Assembly (NCBI RefSeq): GCF_900637635.1
Contig: NZ_LR134383.1
Location: 124,001 to 188,000, forward strand
Direction of reading: 5' to 3'
Source: Legionella jordanis
Lineage (GTDB): Bacteria > Pseudomonadota > Gammaproteobacteria > Legionellales > Legionellaceae
DNA length: 64,000 nucleotides
Part shown: one piece after another, positions 63,351-64,000 of the stretch
How positions within the stretch are numbered: the first letter of the stretch is position 1
How the letters are laid out: each line of letters begins with the position of its first letter
The notes under the pieces: model-generated
Seen by the model: only the letters and a program-made list of their open reading frames with translations
What the model was told of the DNA's origin: nothing
The model's database searches: none
Position numbers and translations under genes: made by a program

Positions 63351-64000
63351 TTAAGTTCGGACAATTTGCAGGCGATTCGTGCCGCCTGGCTCCCCAATTT
63401 TATGGCCTCGGGTTAACAGTACGAAGCTATTGGGTTTCAACAAGCCTTCTTTAATCAAGCATTGGATAATGCTGTTATCAATGTCTTGATCAAAAGCATA
63501 GTAATCCAAATAAATTGGAAAAACATTATTCACTAAACTTAACTTGCCTACAGTATAAGGGTTTGCCGTTACTGCATAAATAGGAACCAAACTATGTTGT
63601 CGCGACATCCAGATGGGAGTGGCCCCTGATTCAGTTAAAGCGACAATGGCTTTAATCGGAAAATGATTGGCAGCATGCATGGTTGCCATTGCAATCGTCT
63701 GATCGGCACGCTGAGGGTGACAGCTTTCATTATCAGCATGATAGAAAAAGCCAGCATGTTTTTCAGCACTGCGGCAAATTTTATCGACCATAGCAACGAC
63801 TTTGATTGGGAAGCTGCCGGTAGCCGTTTCTGCGGAAAGCATCACGGCATCTGTGCCATCTAAAATCGCATTAGCCACATCCGATACCTCAGCCCGAGTA
63901 GGTTGTGGGTGGTTAATCATGGATTCCATCATTTGCGTTGCGGTGATGACAACTTTGTTCAATCGCCTTGTTTGTTCAATAATCCGCTTTTGCATCGCAG
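63351..64000 (-). CDS. pyk: Pyruvate kinase, C-terminal part
   Basis: The gene is cut at the right edge of the window. About 216 C-terminal residues are visible. VVITATQMMESM and DAVMLSAETATGSFP are hallmark parts of the TIM barrel, and the C-terminal domain has IVALTESGATPIWMS and NSFVLLTRGHKIGEPGGTNRL. The enzyme makes pyruvate and ATP from phosphoenolpyruvate. The N-terminal part lies outside. Confidence 0.95.
   Translation of the reverse strand, partial: AMQKRIIEQTRRLNKVVITATQMMESMINHPQPTRAEVSDVANAILDGTDAVMLSAETATGSFPIKVVAMVDKICRSAEKHAGFFYHADNESCHPQRADQTIAMATMHAANHFPIKAIVALTESGATPIWMSRQHSLVPIYAVTANPYTVGKLSLVNNVFPIYLDYYAFDQDIDNSIIQCLIKEGLLKPNSFVLLTRGHKIGEPGGTNRLQIVRT

Noticed and set aside
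1-64000. CRISPR arrays, tRNA or rRNA genes, integrase or transposase genes
   Set aside because: No regular spaced repeats, cloverleaf candidates or recombinase motifs were found by eye.

Overview
The window looks like chromosomal DNA of a Legionella-type gammaproteobacterium. The evidence is the AT-rich base composition, one IcmL/DotI-family protein, and an unusual number of large single genes with eukaryotic-like or host-directed domains set among ordinary housekeeping genes: two kinase-like folds, two papain/YopT-like cysteine protease folds (one with ankyrin repeats), an F-box protein, a CX5R phosphatase-like protein and a LanM-type kinase-like protein. In Legionella such genes are typically Dot/Icm effectors. 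That role is inferred here, because secretion cannot be read from sequence. No tRNA, rRNA, CRISPR array or complete insertion sequence was seen.

Layout. Positions 1-2.6 kb hold two effector-like genes, the first cut by the window edge, followed by a small double-glycine leader peptide gene (2.8 kb) and a DUF763 gene. 4.4-6.2 kb is a decaying stretch with a multiply frameshifted DUF6624 gene and small remnants. 6.3-17.1 kb, all on the minus strand, holds an F-box protein, polA with lpxD, a beta-ketoacyl synthase, a serine hydrolase and a 1023-residue kinase-like protein. 17.2-20.2 kb has an orphan amino-acid binding protein, a double GNAT protein and an NCS2 purine permease. 20.4-22.7 kb has a LanM-like kinase-domain protein without a cyclase. 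22.8-25.4 kb is a Spy/CpxP-like protein divergent from an OmpR/EnvZ-type two-component pair, with a 20-bp inverted repeat between them.

26.4-31.6 kb carries an HTH regulator and the glycine cleavage operon gcvT-gcvH-gcvPA-yciI-gcvPB, in which gcvPB has a one-base deletion in a G run. 31.8-35.4 kb has a Mut7-C RNase-like protein, an SLC23-type permease with an extra cytosolic domain, and a YbhN-like membrane protein. 35.5-43.1 kb is the most unusual part: an ankyrin/cysteine-protease protein divergent from a 1921-residue protein that joins a sugar-phosphate cyclase (dehydroquinate or valiolone synthase-like), a ROK sugar kinase and a RelA/SpoT-like HD domain.

43.1-50 kb has TMEM43 and DUF3592 membrane proteins, an IcmL-like secreted protein, a nitrate/sulfonate-type ABC transporter and a diguanylate cyclase. 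50.3-52.3 kb is the conserved dsbA-cytochrome c4 / engB group. 52.5-57 kb is an acs-mmsB-mmsA group for valine and propionate/acetate metabolism plus a 58-residue protein. 57.1-61.2 kb has the CX5R phosphatase-like protein overlapping a TSUP transporter gene. The window ends with dapB, a YqaE/Pmp3 peptide, a ProQ/FinO RNA chaperone and the C-terminal part of pyruvate kinase.

The strongest candidate for something undescribed is the cyclase-ROK-HD fusion. In known C7-cyclitol pathways a cyclase is followed by a ROK-like kinase as separate enzymes, so this protein may make a phosphorylated cyclitol in one polypeptide.
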